Notes under the pieces: model-generated | What the model was told of the DNA's origin: nothing | Database searches by the model: none | What the model saw: the letters and a program-made list of their open reading frames with translations, nothing else | Shown: one piece after another, positions 23,400-34,120 of the stretch | Position numbering within the stretch: the first letter of the stretch is position 1 | Layout of the letters: every line of letters starts with the position of its first letter | Position numbers and translations under genes: made by a program | Assembly (NCBI RefSeq): GCF_963169125.1 | Contig: NC_084800.1 | Span: forward strand, 54,482,866-54,546,865 | DNA: 64,000 bases | Source: Humulus lupulus | Lineage: Eukaryota; Streptophyta; Magnoliopsida; Rosales; Cannabaceae | Reading direction: 5' to 3'

Positions 23400-24149
23400 T
23401 CACCATCATATGAGCGAACCTTCGTCCTAACCCTCGCCTCCTCTTATGAGTGGGTCATTGTCTCAATCTCCACCCTATCCGTATCCATACATGTATGGAC
23501 CAGGAGAATCATCGTTACCTCCACAGTATCCATGGGCGATGCCTCTGCACACACCACAGGCACCGCAGCCATCAGAAGAAGGAGACAATATGGAGGACGT
23601 CGAGAGTTGAGATATTCTATCTATTATTGTATTAAACAATAACTTTTAATTAATAAATTATTGTATGGATATTTAATTTGGATAATATTATATTATTGGA
23701 TTGTTTTTTGAATAAATTATTAATTTTAAGCATAATTAATTTTAGTATTATTAATTTTATGCATATTTAATTTTGATATTATAAATTAAAAAATATTATT
23801 TAAATAATTTATTTTAATATTTTTTTAATTATATTGTCGCCCCTAATAATATATAAGTCGCTGCTAATATTATATTATTAGGGGCAACTTTTTATTATCA
23901 GGAGCAAAATATGATTATAGAATCACGATTATTAGGGTCGACATTCAAGTTATTAGGGGGGGAAATTGTTGCCGTTAATACTAATTATTAGGGGCGACTA
24001 TTTAATCGCCGCTAACAATCAACATTAGCGTCAAAATATTAGCGACGACACGTCAGTGGTGACATGTCGCCGCTAATGACCATCATCGGCGACTTTGGGT
24101 ATTATTAGGGCGACAACTGTCACCCATAAAGACCATTTTTGTTGTAGTG
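23400..24149 (+). mobile_element. Truncated 3' end of a CACTA element (family 3)
   Basis: The right end TTTTTGTTGTAGTG (to 24,149) is the inverse of the CACTACAACAAAAA terminus seen in the full-length CACTA element at 37,348. Upstream (23,826-24,125) lies a subterminal array with its own motif, TTAGGGGCGAC/GTCGCCGCTAAT. Before that is the 3' end of a companion transposase gene in plus orientation. The left end and all upstream genes are missing, so this is a 5'-truncated copy. Confidence 0.7.
23431..23610 (+). pseudogene. C-terminal fragment of CACTA companion transposase
   Basis: The frame opens after a stop at 23,428 and ends with TGA at 23,608-23,610. It encodes a Pro/Tyr-rich tail (YPYPYMYGPGESS, LPPQYPWAM) and an acidic end (EEGDNMEDVES). 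The same composition and position, just before the 3' subterminal repeats, is found in the protein ending at 37,836 in the full-length CACTA element. The conserved domain itself is not present. Confidence 0.5.
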
Positions 24150-24350
24150 TATTATTTAATTTAAATTTAAATATGTATATTTACAACATTTTATAAACAT
24201 AATTCTATTAAGTTATAACTTCTTCGTAGAAATAAAATATAGTTGTTCCAACATTATTACTATAAAAAGATTTTACTATAATAAAAAATCAACTTTTAAA
24301 CCTAACTAATACAATTTGGAAATGATAGGGATTTAAATTATGGGCTTCTT
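24150..24350. other. AT-rich intergenic sequence
   Basis: Short gap between the CACTA end and the next fold-back element; nothing recognised. Confidence 0.5.
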
Positions 24351-24634
24351 GGCAAAATGACCTATTTTTTTAAGTCATTTTGCACTCTAGCCTAGTTTTA
24401 ATAATTCTTTGCAAAATGATCTCTCATAATTTAGATAGATAGTCGAAAGTTTAGACAGGTGGTCGAAAAATTTAGACAGGTGGTCGAAAATTTTGACAGC
24501 TGGTCGAAAAATTTAGACAACTGGTCGAAAATTTTTGACAACTGGTCGAATTTTAGACAGAGGTCATTTTGCAAAAAATTATCAATCGTAGGCCAGAGTG
24601 CAAAATCACTTAAAAAAAAGAGGCTATTTTCACC
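24351..24634. repeat. Fold-back element enclosing a minisatellite
   Basis: Two arms of about 75 bp (24,351-24,425 and 24,560-24,634) are inverted copies. The left contains AAGTCATTTTGCACTCTAGCC and GCAAAATGATCTCT; the right contains the mirror of these (AGAGGTCATTTTGC, GGCCAGAGTGCAAAATCACTT). Between them lies a tandem repeat. No target duplication is evident. The structure would form a long stem with a repetitive loop. Confidence 0.75.
24431..24566. repeat. About 20-bp minisatellite, seven units
   Basis: Tandem units of the form TTTAGACAGGTGGTCGAAAA, varying at the AGG/AGC/AAC position and in A-run length. It is the loop of the fold-back element above. Weak open frames on both strands are by-products of the 20-21 bp periodicity. 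Confidence 0.8.
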
Positions 24635-25130
24635 AATTTCCCTTAAATTATAAAAATCAACTTTTAAGAACCTAAATATTATTAGAAAGTGTAAACACAG
24701 AGATATTGGAAAACCCCAACTCAAATGTTAAAGTTATCATCGTTAAACAATCTAATCAAATTGAATATGCATTATATAAATAAGTTCAGAAGGAAGGTTT
24801 GAAAAGTATAGGTATTAAAGGGATTGGATGACATTGAGAGACATTTACAATATTGAGTCTCTAATTTGACGATTGTAGTTTAAGCGGAGAGTAATCATAA
24901 GGCTAGACATTTATGTACGAATTAAGCGAAGTTTTTTGTAATGGAGAATTCATTAAATTGAGAGTTTGGATCAAATTTATATGCTAAAGAGTATGCGTGT
25001 TCACGAGGGTTATCATATTTGCAATAATTTTTACAGTACTTGCCACACTTAATACATAGAGAATACGTATTTTCTCATTAACATTGCAGTGAAAATACTT
25101 AATTAATGCATATAATTGCATTTTAAAATG
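24635..25130. other. AT-rich intergenic sequence
   Basis: No gene or element recognised. Confidence 0.5.
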
Positions 25131-25384
25131 ATGTTTGATTAGGAGTAATAAAATAGAAATAAATCAATTTTCATTTCGTTTATTTATTTAGTTCTATTTT
25201 AGAGTATTAAAATATTATTTCAAGAGAATGATTTTTTCTATTTTTGTGGAATGACTATTCTATTTGCAAATGAGATGAAAAAACATTCAAATGCAAAATT
25301 GAAAAAAAATTTATATCTTGTTAATTTTTATTCAATTTCATCTCTATTCATTTATTTTCTATTTTTATTCTCTCCAACCAAACG
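25131..25384. repeat. Probable MITE
   Basis: Left end ATGTTTGATTAGGAGTAAT pairs with right end ATTCTCTCCAACCAAACGT as an imperfect inverted repeat, and the inner arms (AAAATAGAAATAAAT and ATTTATTTTCTATTTTTATT) also pair. No transposase, duplication not established. Confidence 0.5.
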
Positions 25385-26515
25385 TGACTTAAATACCTAC
25401 ATAATTTTGTTTGGCCAAAAATACTTCCACCACCATTTTTCTATAGCCATTAACTTGGTTCAGAGACCTATCCGGCAGTCTATTATTAATCCATAATAGT
25501 TTTAACTTATTAAATCATTTAAAATTTTATCAAAGAAACCTAAAAATATAAATTTTAACAGAAGAAAATATTTAAAACCCTAAATATTATTTATAATTTT
25601 AATTATAACCTAAAAAACTCAAATCAAATCAAATAAAAATATACAAAACCTAATTAAATAAAATGTTTTTAAAATGAAATTCAGCATGGATCCGTGAAAA
25701 AATAAGGAGTTTTCTTTCTCCTCGCACCATTCACCATTTTTTTACTTTCAAATTGTTGATAGTCAATAACACCAAGAATGTCAAAACTCCCAAATTAAAT
25801 AATATAGATTTAATTTAAAAGTTAAACCCATAATTTATTTAAAAAGGATGAAGAAATTATCTCATGGCTAAATATATCTAAATTATAACCAAAATCACAT
25901 CATATTCCATCAAATCTTACACTTTGTTTGGTACAAAGGAGAGAGAGCTGGAAAGAGAGTAGTGGAATGAAAAGTAAAATCATTTGTTTGGCAAGAGGAA
26001 GAAATGATGGATCTCCGAGATGGAGGAAACATTCTCCCTCCAAACATTAAAAAATCAATCCCTCCATTTTTGGAGGAATCTAATAAAAAGACAAAAAAAT
26101 ATGTAAAATGTCACATCTGTCCTTTTAAAATATATTAAATATTTATGTTAAAACTATAAAATAATAATTTTAATAATGAATCTCATCTTCATCCTTCAAA
26201 GTCCCCTCCTAATAAATATCAAAAAGCAATTGTTATCTCCATCATTTCTAAGCTCTTCGTTCGTCTTAGTCTCTCTCCTTCCTATAAAATCATACATCAT
26301 ACAAATGAGATATTGTGTCCTGTCTCTTTCAAATTTGTGATCTAAAATTACAAATCACACCAACAAAAATAAATTCGCACTCATTATTGCCCCATCACTG
26401 GAGTGACCAATTGTTTCCTCTTCGCCCAATTCCTCATTGCTAGTTTGTCGTCTCAACCTCTAGCTTGCCTCCTCTGTGTCTACCTGATAGGGCTTTTTGT
26501 AAGCATTGAAGGGAT
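25385..26515. other. AT-rich intergenic sequence
   Basis: Contains a segment at 25,928-26,070 with CTTTGTTTGGTACAAAGGAG and a GGAGGAAAC/CCTCCATT pairing that looks like one end of another MITE, but the matching end was not found. The open frames around 26,403-26,721 extend into the next MITE and show no domain. Confidence 0.45.
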
Positions 26516-26518
26516 TAA

Positions 26519-27327
26519 GAGCATTCCCAATAGATGTTTTACTTCATCCTTTAAAATACCTCCCCAAACTACCATACATTTTTATTTTACCTCCCCAAAA
26601 TACCATACATAAAATAACACATTTTTCTATTTTACATCTAAGTTTTACATTATACCATACATCAGCTTCTCTATGTTCTCTACATCATTTAAATATTATA
26701 TCTTTAAACATATTTTATTAATTAAAGTAAAATAAAATAATTGAAAAATAAAAAATAATAATAAATATATATTAAATGGGAGAGAGAAAGCTTATAAAGA
26801 AAAATAATACTATTAAAATATTATATAAAAGATATGTAAATGTAGATATAGATTAATTGGAGTTTGTGTATAGCTATTATAAATATATGTATAAATGAAC
26901 TGAAGGAATATGTTTTTGTGAGTTTTAAATAAATATTATAGAGAAAGTGTATTACAAAATACATCACAAAAACATATATTTTTATAATTTACCTCAAACT
27001 TTTACATTATACCATACACCAACTTCTCTATTTTTTCTCTACATCATTTAAATATTATATTTAAAAAAATATATTTTTTATTCATTTTAAGAAATAAAAT
27101 AATTAAATATAATAGTATCACACTCATATATATATATATACAAAAGTTTATAAAAAAATAATAAAATATTTATAGTTTGATGAATAGTGTTTCCATACAT
27201 ATAGAGAAATACTATTCATTTAGGTAAAAAAAATATAAATTTACATTACTCATTGGAAGACTATTTAACCATTCTTTCTCTATATTATAAAGAATAAGAC
27301 ATGTTACCTCCTCCATTGGGAGTGCTC
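26519..27327. mobile_element. Dimeric Tourist-like MITE, copy 2
   Basis: 809 bp flanked by TAA (26,516-26,518 and 27,328-27,330). Ends GAGCATTCCCAATAG and the inverse CCATTGGGAGTGCTC form the terminal inverted repeat. The body repeats the two related halves seen in copy 1 at 18,322. The TAA target and non-coding body point to a PIF/Harbinger-mobilised MITE; the dimeric body is unusual. Confidence 0.75.
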
Positions 27328-27537
27328 TAAGTTTCAAAATTTAGATTATGGATTCATTTTTTTTTAATTTTTTTAATAGATTTTTTTAATATTAAGGTGG
27401 TTTGTAAATTTATTTTCTTATATAATCAATTCTAGTTTGAATTTTTTTAATTAAAAGTTTTTATGATTTTTTTAAAATATTTAATAGAATTAAATGGAAT
27501 AATAGCGGAAAAAATATCAAATATATATTTTCAAATA

Positions 27538-28230
27538 ATTTCACTTATATCCCAAAAAATTTCGACGGTAAAAATATTAAATCTTTGTTAATAGTTTCAC
27601 TTAAGTACCAATTCTTTTATTTTGGCAGCAATAATACAAAATATTTATTAATAGTTGTATTTAAGTACCAATTTTTTTGCCACGACAATAATACCAAATA
27701 TTTGCTAATTTTAAAAGATAATTATTTCAAATATTCCTTGAATAATTTTTAAAATCAATTTTAAATTATTAAAATCTAAAAAATTAAATGGAAACAATAG
27801 AAAGGATAAAAAAAATTGAATTTATATTTAAGGGTAAATATTAGTAGAGATTTAGTATTATTGTTGTAAATATTCTTTAAATTATTTTGAAAAAAATATA
27901 GAAAATCAATTTTATTTTAAAAAGTATATAAACAACTAATAAAAAATTAGAAGAAAAAAATTGAATTTATATTTAAGTGTCATCATTAGTAGAGATTTAG
28001 TATTATTGGCACATATATATTCTTTAAATAATTTTTATAAAATATATAAAATCAATTTTATTTATATCAAAAAATTATCTTAAAAGATTTGGTACTTAAG
28101 TGTAGCTATTAATAAAAATTTGGTATTATTACTATCAAAATAAAAAAAAATTAGTACTTAAGTGAAATTATTAAAAAATATTTAATATTTTTTACTCCGA
28201 AAAAAAATTAATTAATATATAAATAAAAGT
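27538..28230. repeat. Large fold-back repeat
   Basis: Outer arms (about 27,560-27,680 and 28,085-28,208) are inverted copies: TTTCACTTAAGTACCAATTC against the mirror of TTAGTACTTAAGTGAAATT, with a second pair GCAATAATAC.../GTATTATTAC. The inner part also contains inverted TTTAGTATTATTG-type segments. AT-rich and non-coding; probably a fold-back MITE. Confidence 0.6.
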
Positions 28231-29290
28231 ATTTAAAAATATCTAGTATTTTTATGGTCATTATACCAAATTAAATTTATATAAATTGATTATAGACTGC
28301 CACATAGGTGTCTAAACCAAGTTAACGGTCACGAATTTATGGTGTACGACAAGAACTTATAGCACTAAACAAAAATCACATGTACTTAAATCAAATCATT
28401 AACTGTTTTATACACAACTTTTTTTTTCTTCATAACTATACATACCAAAATTTGAAACAATAAAAAATTAATATATATAATTTTTAAGAATTAGATGTTA
28501 TATAGAGAGACACAACGTATTAATAATATTATAGGCCGGTTCACAAAAAGAATTTCGATTAATTTGCCACCAATGAGAAAGATGTCATGTAAGTTGTGAC
28601 TATATATGTAAGATTCTCTTCTCGATGTTTTTGTTTTTAGAGAATTTTTTTCTCGATGTTTGTTCCAAAAGGAATTCACCTTGGGACCTGGTTTACTAGA
28701 CTTCAGACTTTCCAGGATAATGATATATATTAAAAAAGAAAGACATGGACGATCATATTGACAGTGGAACTCATGATCAATGCCTTACGGAAAAAATAAA
28801 GATAAAAAAATCAGGCGTTTATTTGCTTTTACAAAATGCCAAAAAAATAATAATAAAAAGCGCACACAAATACTTTTCATAAAATGTAACAAAAAAGTAA
28901 ACTTTCAGTGGCATTTAGAAAGTAAAAAAATGCTAATAGATTATAGTTTCCTTTTTATTATTTTAAACATCTTTCTAGTATTATCTACATTTATTTAGTT
29001 TTATTTTAAAAATTTATTAAATTTTTATGATTGTATATAAATTTTAAATAAATAATAGTATATATATATAAAAGAATGATATTCGCATATTAAAAGAAAA
29101 TTAAACATAAACATTGTTTATGAATTTTTCAAAAAAATAATAATATATGATAACATTTTAGATCATAAACTATACTGTTTAATGTATAAGATATTTATAA
29201 TATTATTCAAATCACATATTTATTATTGGAGAATAAGTTTGTTTAATCTTGATAGAAGATAAATATTATTATAATTTCTTATGTGGTTAC
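28231..29290. other. AT-rich intergenic sequence, partly duplicated further right
   Basis: No gene recognised; short open frames at 28,491-28,679 and 28,780-28,998 lack any family resemblance. The part from about 29,000 is related to 30,440-30,650 (see the repeat at 30,129). Confidence 0.5.
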
Positions 29291-29295
29291 TTCTC

Positions 29296-30123
29296 TATTG
29301 ACGCCGTTTTTCGTCAACTTAAAATGTAGAGCACGTAAACAGTAAAGAACTATGGCAAGAATAACACAATAAAACAATGAGAGTTTTTTACGTGGTTCAG
29401 CAGTTAACTCTGCCTAGTCCACAAGTCTTTGTTATTGGAACTTAGGAAATTTCTGGAAATTCTTCAGGGATGAATTCTCCAGAGGTTCTCTTAAGATCAC
29501 AAAATTTCCCCCCTTTACAATGGTACATGACTTCTCTATTTATAGAGGAGATCTCATAATACTATCACACACGTTTCAGGAAGTTATTCTATATATTAAT
29601 AAATTTAATAGCTTTAAAGCATGTAACTCCTATATACAAGGAAACGTCCCCTGAAGACCAGGGGGCGTATAACCGACTAGTTAATATCCCTTTATTGTAG
29701 GGAAGTTACAACAATAAATATCTCTTGAATGCACGGACTGCGTCTTCTCAAGTGACCTATAAAGTCGTTCGAGATCAGCAATCAGCACCATGCCAGCCTA
29801 AGTCTCTGAGTAAATTACAAGTTGCCTTATTTTCCCAAAACCAACTTGGAGTGGGTAAATACTGCCGAGGCCGCCTTACTCCGAGCTCACACTCATGCCA
29901 AGCTCAGTCCAATTGATCCGTGGCTGCCCGAAAATGGATATACTCCGAATGCTATGTTTTTCGAGCTTATAAGGACTTCGAGCCTGCCCATCTTCGAGGT
30001 TGTCACCTGCTCTGAAGATTCAGCATCTGGATTACGAACATGTATTTTAGCTATCGCGAACTCACCTCTGACAGATCCAGCTTTCGAGGTCACAACCTCA
30101 AGTCTCGAAATCTGGGTGTAACA
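29296..30123 (-). repeat. Solo LTR, Tat-like gypsy, same family as 57,867-58,692
   Basis: 828 bp flanked by TTCTC (29,291-29,295 and 30,124-30,128). On the minus strand it begins TGTTACACCCAGATTTCGAG and ends AAACGGCGTCAATA, so the last CA has decayed to TA. The TATA box (CTCTATAAATAG on the element strand, about 29,536-29,547) and the run of CTCGAA/TTCGAG motifs match the LTRs at 54,878, 55,656 and 57,867. Only one LTR remains. The open frames of 60-100 codons inside it (for example 29,822-30,121) are not genes. Confidence 0.85.
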
Positions 30124-30128
30124 TTCTC

Positions 30129-30959
30129 TTTATAAATATAAATAATAAAAATTAAGTTTATGTATTATGTATTATATATTATTATAGTAATGATATTTTA
30201 TAATATTTGAATTTTTTTTATATAATTATTAAATATTTAGTTTTGTATTAAATATTATTATAATATTTGAATTTATATTAATATAATTAATAAATATCTA
30301 TTTTTAATAACTTGTAAATGTATATTTCGTTAAATTTGTAATATTATGTTAAAGTTAACAAAAAAACCCTTAAAACCAATAATTTTCTTCATCTACACAT
30401 TTTTTTACTAGATACAAGCAATGTGCAATGCACGTTTGCTTAGTTTTATTTATATAATTTATTAATTATTTTTATTAAATTTGTATCATTATCATATAAA
30501 TTTAAAATAAATAAATAATTATATATATAAGAATGGCATAAATATATTAAATGAAAAATTAAACCAAAATATTATTATGATTTTTAAAAATATATATAAT
30601 ATGATAACTTTTTTAAACATAAATAATATTTTTTTAATAAAAATTAAGATTATGTATTATATATTATAATTATAATGATAATGATATTTTATAATATTTA
30701 AATTTATATTAATATAAGTATTACATATAAGTCTTGTATTAAATATTATAATAATAATATTTTACAATAATTGAATTCATAATAATATAATTAGTATAAA
30801 ATTATGATTATATATTATTGTTATAATAATATTTAAATTCATATTAATATAATTATTAAATATATTTTTTTGTATTATATATTATTATAATAATAATATT
30901 TTATAACATTTAAATTTAAATTTAAATTAATATAATTGATAATATCTATTTTTTATTAG
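30129..30959. repeat. AT-rich duplicated repeat, split by the solo LTR
   Basis: The sequence 29,000-29,295 plus 30,129-30,330 resembles 30,440-30,960: both share ATATATATAAGAATG, ATATGATAAC and AAAAATTAAG(A/T)TTATGTATTAT in the same order. This implies an old direct duplication, one copy of which took up the solo LTR. No coding content. Confidence 0.5.
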
Positions 30960-33425
30960 TTTTTTTTTAATGGTAATCGGCAATTTCATTAAGCCATATC
31001 AAGCAAAAGTACATCAATCAAATTATTCGGCGCCGAAGCTAACGAATAACTGCAACCAGCATTCAAACATGAGGCTCGAGCCAAATGGTGAGCAACACGA
31101 TTAGCGGATCGCTTAACAAAACATAAAGAAACATTATGTAAACTAGAGACTAGTGCCCTGCACTCATCAATACAGAAACCAAACATGGACTGCATCTTAA
31201 CCTCATTTCTGCAAGCCTGAACTGTGACTAAACTGTCTGTCTCGACAACTACATCAGTGAGGCCAGTGGCTTTAATCCAACTCAGAACCTCCCTGACACC
31301 AATCACCTCAGCAAGAGTAGGATCAATATTCCCAACTTTGCTGACTGTATGAGCACTGAGGAGAGTAGCAGAGGCATCCCTAACCACCCAACCATAGCCA
31401 AACTTATTGAGATCAGGAAAGACAGCTGCATCAACGTTGATTTTGATCTTGTTTCCCCCTGGTACGGACCAATGCTCAGCCCTTTCCCCTGGATGTAGCA
31501 ATAACAGAGAGGGAATGAATGTTCTATCATGAGCATATCTCCATTGATCAAAATTACCTCTAGCCAATGCGATAACTTCTTTCACAGATCTATTTGAACC
31601 CTTCCAAACTTTCTCATTTCTAACCTGCCATAATGCCCAGCACACCATAACTGCCATATGCCTCATATCGTCCCCCCAATCTTTAAAACGCTCTTGCAGC
31701 CACCCACCAAACGAGTTGTCCCCTATTGCAACAACTGGTATACCAGCAAAACGCCAGCAAGCCATGGCGAAAGAGCAGCCCACCAGACAGTGGGGAATGG
31801 TTTCCACATATCGCGAACATCTTGGACATAAAGAAGAAGGGAGGGTTATCTTGCGATAGCTAAGTTGGAACCGAGTTGGGAGGCAATTTGAAACAGCCCT
31901 CCAAATAAGGTCCTTCACTTTGGGTGGAATTTTTAGATTCCATAAATCCCTCCAGAAACCAGAATTGTTATCTCTATGAACAACCCCTTTCAACTCCTGA
32001 GTAATACGATAGGCACTCTTGACTGAGTAGATACCAGAGTGTTCACCCTTCCATTGCCAACAATCTTCCGTAACAGAATCAAACAAGGGGATATTCAGAA
32101 TTAAATTTTGTTCATGTATCGTGAACATGTCCTTGATTACATCTGCATCCCAGGCTTTTTCCTCAGTCTTCATCAAGCTGTTTACAAACTTCCCCTGTAA
32201 CCCCGGATGACTAGACAAAACAAACGGTTGAGCACTATCCGGAAGCCAAGGGTCTCCCAGAATACTAATATTTTCTCCTGAACCTACAGCCATTGTACCA
32301 CCCTTTCAAATTAATTCTTGAGCTGCATGGATACTTTTCCAGATGAAACTATGATTATTCCCCAATTTCGCTCCAAGGAAAGAACCCTTAGGATGGTAAC
32401 GAGCCTTAAACACACAGCTGACCAACGAGTCCTTCCGAACGTGGAGTCTCCACCCTTGCTTTCCTAAAAGAGCAATATTGAAATCATATAACCGTCGAAA
32501 GCCAAGTCTGCCAAATATTTTTGGTTCACATAAACGATCCCATCTCATCCAATTTATTCCCCTACTTTGCTTGGAATTTGACCTCCAATAGTAATTACAC
32601 ATTAGCTGCTCCAACTCCTGACACATTCCTTTAGGCAACAAAAATACACTCATAGCATAATTCGGAATCGCTTGAGCCACCGTTTTTATAAGAATTTCTT
32701 TCCCTGCCCGAGGTAAATATCTCCCATTCCAATTTTCTATCATTTTTCTCAATTTATCCTTGAGAAAGCCAAGCACATCAGACTTAGAGCGACTCATCGT
32801 GTTAGGTAGTCCCAAATATAGGCAATGGGCATCGGCCTCCCTCATACCCAAGATGGAACACAGCCGAAGTTTAATATCCTCCTTGGTGTTTTTGCTGAAA
32901 AAAATAGAGGATTTAGAGAGATTGATCTTCTGGCCAGAAGCACGTTCAAAACACTTGAGGAGATTCAAGACCTGAATAGCTTCATCCTCCAACGCACGAC
33001 AGTAGAAATAGCTATCATCCGCGAAAAACATATGGAATATACTGGGTGCGCCTCTAGCAACACGACACCCATGTATCAATTGTCTACGAACAAAAGTATT
33101 AATAAGGGCATATAAACCTTCGGCACAAAGAATAAATAGATAGGGGGATAATGGATCCCCTTGCTGAATCCCTCGAGTAGGAATAATAGGTTCCACTGAG
33201 CAACCTCCGGCCTGAATCCAATACTTCACCGATGTAACTGAACTCATAATCAGTCTGACCCACCAACGATCAAAACCCAATTTCAAAAGCATAGCTTTCA
33301 AGAAAGGCCACTCAATCCTATCATAAGCCTTGCTCATATCGAGCTTCAACGCCATCTGACCAACTTTTCCAGTGCTCTTTCTTTTGAGGTAGTGCATGAT
33401 CTCAAATGAATATTTAACAAAACAA
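30960..33425 (-). mobile_element. 5'-truncated LINE (L1-type) retrotransposon
   Basis: On the minus strand it holds the second half of a LINE ORF2 (reverse transcriptase, zinc-binding region, RNase H) and ends in a short A-run (T9 on the plus strand at 30,960-30,968). The 5' limit falls inside the reverse transcriptase, near 33,425, so endonuclease and ORF1 are missing, as is usual for incomplete target-primed insertions. No clear target duplication. Its 5' edge lies about 700 bp upstream of the MYB start codon. Confidence 0.8.
30989..33397 (-). pseudogene. LINE ORF2 remnant: reverse transcriptase, zf-RVT, RNase H
   Basis: One long frame, broken once. The 33,397-32,306 part encodes the reverse transcriptase: LDMSKAYDRIEW (first catalytic Asp), GIQQGDPLSPYLFILCAEGL and the MFFADD motif (catalytic Asp pair present). 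An in-frame TGA at 32,306-32,308 interrupts it, and the same frame resumes with GENISILGDPWLP. The 32,293-30,989 part contains the zinc-binding linker (zf-RVT type, WRAVSNCLPTRFQL, CPRCS) and an RNase H of the plant RVT_3 kind (NVDAAVF, TLAEVIGVREVL, VETDSL, ANRVAHHLA). Apart from the stop and the 5' truncation the sequence is well preserved, so insertion seems fairly recent. It would copy LINE RNA at nicked DNA; this copy cannot. Confidence 0.85.
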
Positions 33426-34120
33426 ACCTTTAAATCAAAAAAATTCTTTATCTATGCTTTTTATGCATAAAATATATAGAAGAGAATTAAATAAAATAAC
33501 ATTTTTAGAATGCCGCTAAAGATAAACTAAAGTGACCTTTATAACTAAAATTTTGCTTTAATAGCATTTTAAAAAGCCATTGCAAATAAACTTTAATTGC
33601 CTTTTTAAAAAGCAATTAGAAATACTTAAAGAAAAATTTCAATAATAGTAAAAAGCAAACTATTTTCCTCAGTTTGCTTCTTTTTTACTTTGAAGACCAA
33701 ATTTCCTCAAAACAAATTAGCAAACGGGGATCCCTGTTTCATAAAATACGTTCTTGAGAAAAAAAAAATCAGAAAAGGAGAAATTAATAATTAAGTTGCA
33801 TGAACGAATAGAAAAAGTGAAATATAGATCTATAGATCATGTAAAACTAAAGAAAATCTACTGCAAAAGGATGTATATAATTAAGTGAATGGAAAATTTC
33901 CCACGTTTCTATAAACTGTCCGCAGGGGCCCCCTTCTCTATCAAAGTACATCAACTACTGTCACGTGTTTCTAATTTAGATTTATTCATTTATATTTATA
34001 GGACGTGATTTATTACCTATATATATGTGTGTGGCACATCACATAAGAGTCGACGAATATAAGAAACAAAAGTTAGTTGTGTTGACTTGGAGTTTGGGGG
34101 CCTAAAGAAAGAAGGAAAAT
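33426..34120 (+). promoter_or_regulatory. Upstream region of the MYB gene
   Basis: A TATATATAT box at 34,018-34,026 lies about 95 bp before the start codon, a plausible core promoter. A perfect G-box CACGTG is at 33,962-33,967, a typical bHLH/bZIP site, which suggests light or bHLH-linked control. TTGAC (34,082-34,086) could be a W-box core. The stretch 33,520-33,640 is rich in short inverted TTTTTAAAAAGC-type repeats. The LINE ends at the far side, so the promoter is bounded by transposon sequence. Confidence 0.5.

Noticed and set aside
24431..24724. Repetitive frames encoding FDQLSKF-type repeats
   Set aside because: Produced by the 20-21 bp minisatellite; no real protein family.
25928..26070. 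Possible MITE starting CTTTGTTTGGTACAAAGG
   Set aside because: The matching inverted end and target duplication were not found, so only noted as a possible remnant.
29725..30121. Open frames of 63-99 codons on both strands
   Set aside because: Inside the solo LTR 29,296-30,123.
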